In this document: in pieces, positions 21,291-23,225 of the stretch | Layout: every line of letters begins with the position of its first letter | Position numbering within the stretch: the stretch's first letter is position 1 | NCBI GenBank assembly: GCA_023252395.1 | Contig: JAJPDY010000002.1 | Location: 1-23,225, forward strand | Source: Nitrososphaera sp. | GTDB taxonomy: Archaea; Thermoproteota; Nitrososphaeria; Nitrososphaerales; Nitrososphaeraceae | Direction: 5' to 3' | Length of the DNA stretch: 23,225 nt | Translations under genes and position numbers: made by a program | Notes under the pieces: model-generated | The model's database searches: none | What the model saw: the letters and a program-made list of their open reading frames with translations, nothing else | Told to the model about the DNA's origin: nothing

Positions 21291-23162
21291 TTAGATGCCG
21301 TCAAGCGACCACGGGTTCTCGACGGCCGACAAATCTTGGCTGATTATGTTGTCGCCGGCAACCTTTGCCCTGACAAGGCGCCTCACAAGCTTGCCAGTCC
21401 TAGTCTTTGGCAGCTCGGCCACCACCCTGACTTCTTGCGGCCGGGCGAACCTTCCAATCGACTCTTCGACTCGCTTTATGATTTCATCCTTGATGCCATC
21501 CATCGCAAGCCCGTCCTTGACAACGACGCACACGACTATTGCCTCGCCTTTTAGCTCGTCCGGCCTGCCGACAGCTACAGCCTCCGCGACTGCCGGGTGC
21601 GACGCGGCAGCTGCTTCAACCTCCGCGGTCCCGATCCTATGACCTGACACCTTTATGATGTCGTCTGCCCGCCCGCGCATGTACCACAGGCCGTCAGAAT
21701 CGACAAGCACGATGTCGCCGTGGTACCAGGCATCTTTGTATCTTGACCAGTAAGTGTCGATGAACCTGCCGGGGTTGTTCAATAGTCCACGCGTCATGGA
21801 TGGCCACGGCTTTTTGATGACCAGGTACCCTTCATCTGCATGGTTGCCTCCATCGTCAAAGATGTCTGCGTCAAAGCCGGGTATGGGGCAGCCGACCGTG
21901 CAGGGCTTGAGGGGCATCACCGGCAGGGCGCTTATGATTGCGCCCCCTATCTCTGTGCCCCCTGAGAGGTTGATTACCGGGCAGCGCTTTTTGCCCACAT
22001 TTTCAAAATACCATGTCCACGCCTCTCTGTTTATCGGCTCGCCTGTAGCTGCCAGAATCCTGAGCGAGGAAAAATCATAGTTGCCGGCCTGCACATTGTT
22101 TTTCATGAACAGCCTGATGGCGGTTGGCGCGGCGCCAAAGATGCTGACTCTGTGGCTTTCTATCAGCCTGCACCAGGCGTCTGCGTCAGGATAGTCGAGC
22201 GCGTCGTCGTAGACCACCGCGGTAGCGCCGATTATCGGGCTTCCGTAGACTACCCACACTTGCCCTGTTATCCAGCCAATGTCAGCGTACCAGAACAGAA
22301 CATCGTCAGGCTTCATGTCGACAAGGTACGCGGCCTGTTGCGCCGCGACAGCAGTAAAGCCGCCGTGCACCTGTAGCGTCCCCTTTGGCTCGCCAGTCGT
22401 GCCTGAAGTGTACAAAATAAAAAGCGGGTCTTCAGAATCCATCACTTCTGTATCTGCAATGCCGGCATTTTTTACAAAGTCATTGTAGTTGCCGCCAACA
22501 CTGACAACTCTGGAAACGCCCGTGCCTTGCACCGCCTTGAGCCACTGCCCCTTGAGGTCGATCTCTTTGCCCCGGCGCCTGACAGAGTCGGTGGTGATCA
22601 GCATCTTGGCCTTAGAGTCTACAAGCCGGGAATGCAGCGCCTGCGCGCTAAAACCTGAAAAGATGGTGGCGTGGACAGCACCGATCTTGGAGCACGCAAA
22701 AATAGCAAAGAACGCCTCCGGGATCATGGGCATGTAGATTCCAACAACGTCGCCCTTTCCAATGCCGGCGCCTGACAGAGCAGAGGCGAGCCTGCTGACC
22801 TGCTCGTCAAGCTCCCTGTACGTGACTTTTCTTGAGCCAAATTCGTTTGCAAAAATGTACGCGACTTTGTCTGGCTGACTCTTGGCGTGCCTGTCTATTG
22901 CGCTACTGATAATGTTGCATTTGCCATTTACGAACCACTTTGTCCATGGCAGGCCATCTGACGAGTCGTAGACCTTGTCGTATTTCTGGAACCATTCGAT
23001 TCCAAGATCGTCGTTGACCGCGTCCCAGTACCATCCAATGTCGCTGTTTGCCTTTTGCACCAGCTCGCGCCAGCCAGAGATGCCGTGCTTTTTCATGAAT
23101 CTGGCGATGTTGCTGCTAGCCATATGGTCAGCCGATGGCACGAATGCGAACCTCTCGGTCAA
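21291..23162 (-). CDS. AMP-forming acyl-CoA synthetase (acetyl-CoA synthetase-like)
   Basis: This 623-residue adenylate-forming enzyme joins a carboxylic acid to CoA through an acyl-AMP intermediate. It has an ACS-type N-terminal cap (NIARFMKKHGI, IEWFQKYDKVYDSSDG), the phosphate-binding YTSGTTGEPKG (251-261), SGGTEIGG (400-407), YHGDIV (480-485), GRADDIIKVSGHRIG (497-511) and the catalytic Lys591 in KTRTGKLVRR, a known lysine-acetylation position in related enzymes. Classical acetyl-CoA synthetases have WWQTET where this protein has SGGTEI. The acetate-gating Trp is thus Gly, so a substrate larger than acetate is likely, for example 3-hydroxypropionate, acetoacetate or a branched acid. The start is TTG 23162, with CTTTTAAG about 31 bp upstream; the ATG at 23123 would lose conserved cap residues. 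Confidence 0.93.
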   Translation of the reverse strand: MTERFAFVPSADHMASSNIARFMKKHGISGWRELVQKANSDIGWYWDAVNDDLGIEWFQKYDKVYDSSDGLPWTKWFVNGKCNIISSAIDRHAKSQPDKVAYIFANEFGSRKVTYRELDEQVSRLASALSGAGIGKGDVVGIYMPMIPEAFFAIFACSKIGAVHATIFSGFSAQALHSRLVDSKAKMLITTDSVRRRGKEIDLKGQWLKAVQGTGVSRVVSVGGNYNDFVKNAGIADTEVMDSEDPLFILYTSGTTGEPKGTLQVHGGFTAVAAQQAAYLVDMKPDDVLFWYADIGWITGQVWVVYGSPIIGATAVVYDDALDYPDADAWCRLIESHRVSIFGAAPTAIRLFMKNNVQAGNYDFSSLRILAATGEPINREAWTWYFENVGKKRCPVINLSGGTEIGGAIISALPVMPLKPCTVGCPIPGFDADIFDDGGNHADEGYLVIKKPWPSMTRGLLNNPGRFIDTYWSRYKDAWYHGDIVLVDSDGLWYMRGRADDIIKVSGHRIGTAEVEAAAASHPAVAEAVAVGRPDELKGEAIVVCVVVKDGLAMDGIKDEIIKRVEESIGRFARPQEVRVVAELPKTRTGKLVRRLVRAKVAGDNIISQDLSAVENPWSLDGI

Positions 23163-23188
23163 TATCTACAAGATCTGAAGGCACCTGA

Positions 23189-23200
23189 CTTAAAAGATAT
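23189..23200 (-). promoter_or_regulatory. TATA-like box for the acyl-CoA synthetase gene
   Basis: ATATCTTTTAAG on the minus strand is centred about 31 bp upstream of the TTG at 23162. That implies a leader of about 5 nt and supports this start. Confidence 0.35.
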
Positions 23201-23225
23201 AGCAACACGCATGTTGAATCATACA

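Noticed and set aside
1..23225. Search for tRNA, rRNA, CRISPR repeats, transposase or phage genes
   Set aside because: None was seen in any gap or frame by eye; gaps are short and lack cloverleaf or regularly spaced repeats.

Overview
The window looks like a chromosomal segment of an ammonia-oxidising archaeon of the Nitrososphaera type (Nitrososphaeria/Thaumarchaeota). The reasons are an archaeal GINS subunit, a single-domain parvulin of the thaumarchaeal kind, a PolX with a PHP domain, AT-rich boxes about 25-30 bp upstream of start codons (leaderless archaeal promoters), frequent TTG and GTG starts, moderate GC content, and many small lineage-specific membrane proteins. No rRNA, tRNA, insertion sequence, prophage or CRISPR array was found. 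The assignment is from gene content only; no database search was possible.

Layout. 1-350: 3' end of a glycosylation-sequon-rich surface protein with a hairpin terminator. 426-956: parvulin plus a small gene. 957-2994: an anchored secreted protein (minus) and a PRC-barrel-like membrane protein (plus). 3044-3581: a small two-gene unit whose first gene looks frameshifted and whose second is a zinc ribbon. 3653-5765: glutamine synthetase (minus) divergent from a GINS subunit (plus). 5802-8920: small membrane and cytosolic proteins, an SDR oxidoreductase and a large membrane protein. 8977-10677: a sulfide:quinone-reductase-like flavoprotein and a four-helix membrane protein. 10711-12438: PolX. 12439-13166: a compact region with a kink-turn-like hairpin, an inverted repeat, a perfect palindrome and two overlapping tiny membrane genes. 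13167-16348: a plus-strand cluster (unknown, dCMP-deaminase-like, unknown, GNAT, alpha/beta hydrolase). 16345-23162: a minus-strand block with an M1 aminopeptidase carrying HEAT repeats, a sensor histidine kinase, a two-helix membrane protein, a roadblock-like protein and an AMP-forming acyl-CoA synthetase.

Functionally this is mostly housekeeping: nitrogen assimilation (GlnA), replication and repair (GINS, PolX, nucleotide deaminase), protein folding and turnover (parvulin, aminopeptidase), redox and acyl activation (SDR, flavoprotein, acyl-CoA synthetase) and signalling (histidine kinase). Genes are tightly packed. Several neighbours overlap head-to-tail by 1-4 bp, and four convergent pairs overlap at their 3' ends.

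The most interesting stretch is 12439-13093. There a canonical C/D-type kink-turn hairpin, a 42-bp dyad and a 14-bp perfect palindrome precede two overlapping small membrane-protein genes that end in a hairpin. Other leads are the frameshifted gene at 3044-3372, the symmetric bidirectional promoter at 8943-8955, and the operator-like repeat plus short upstream ORF before the histidine kinase.
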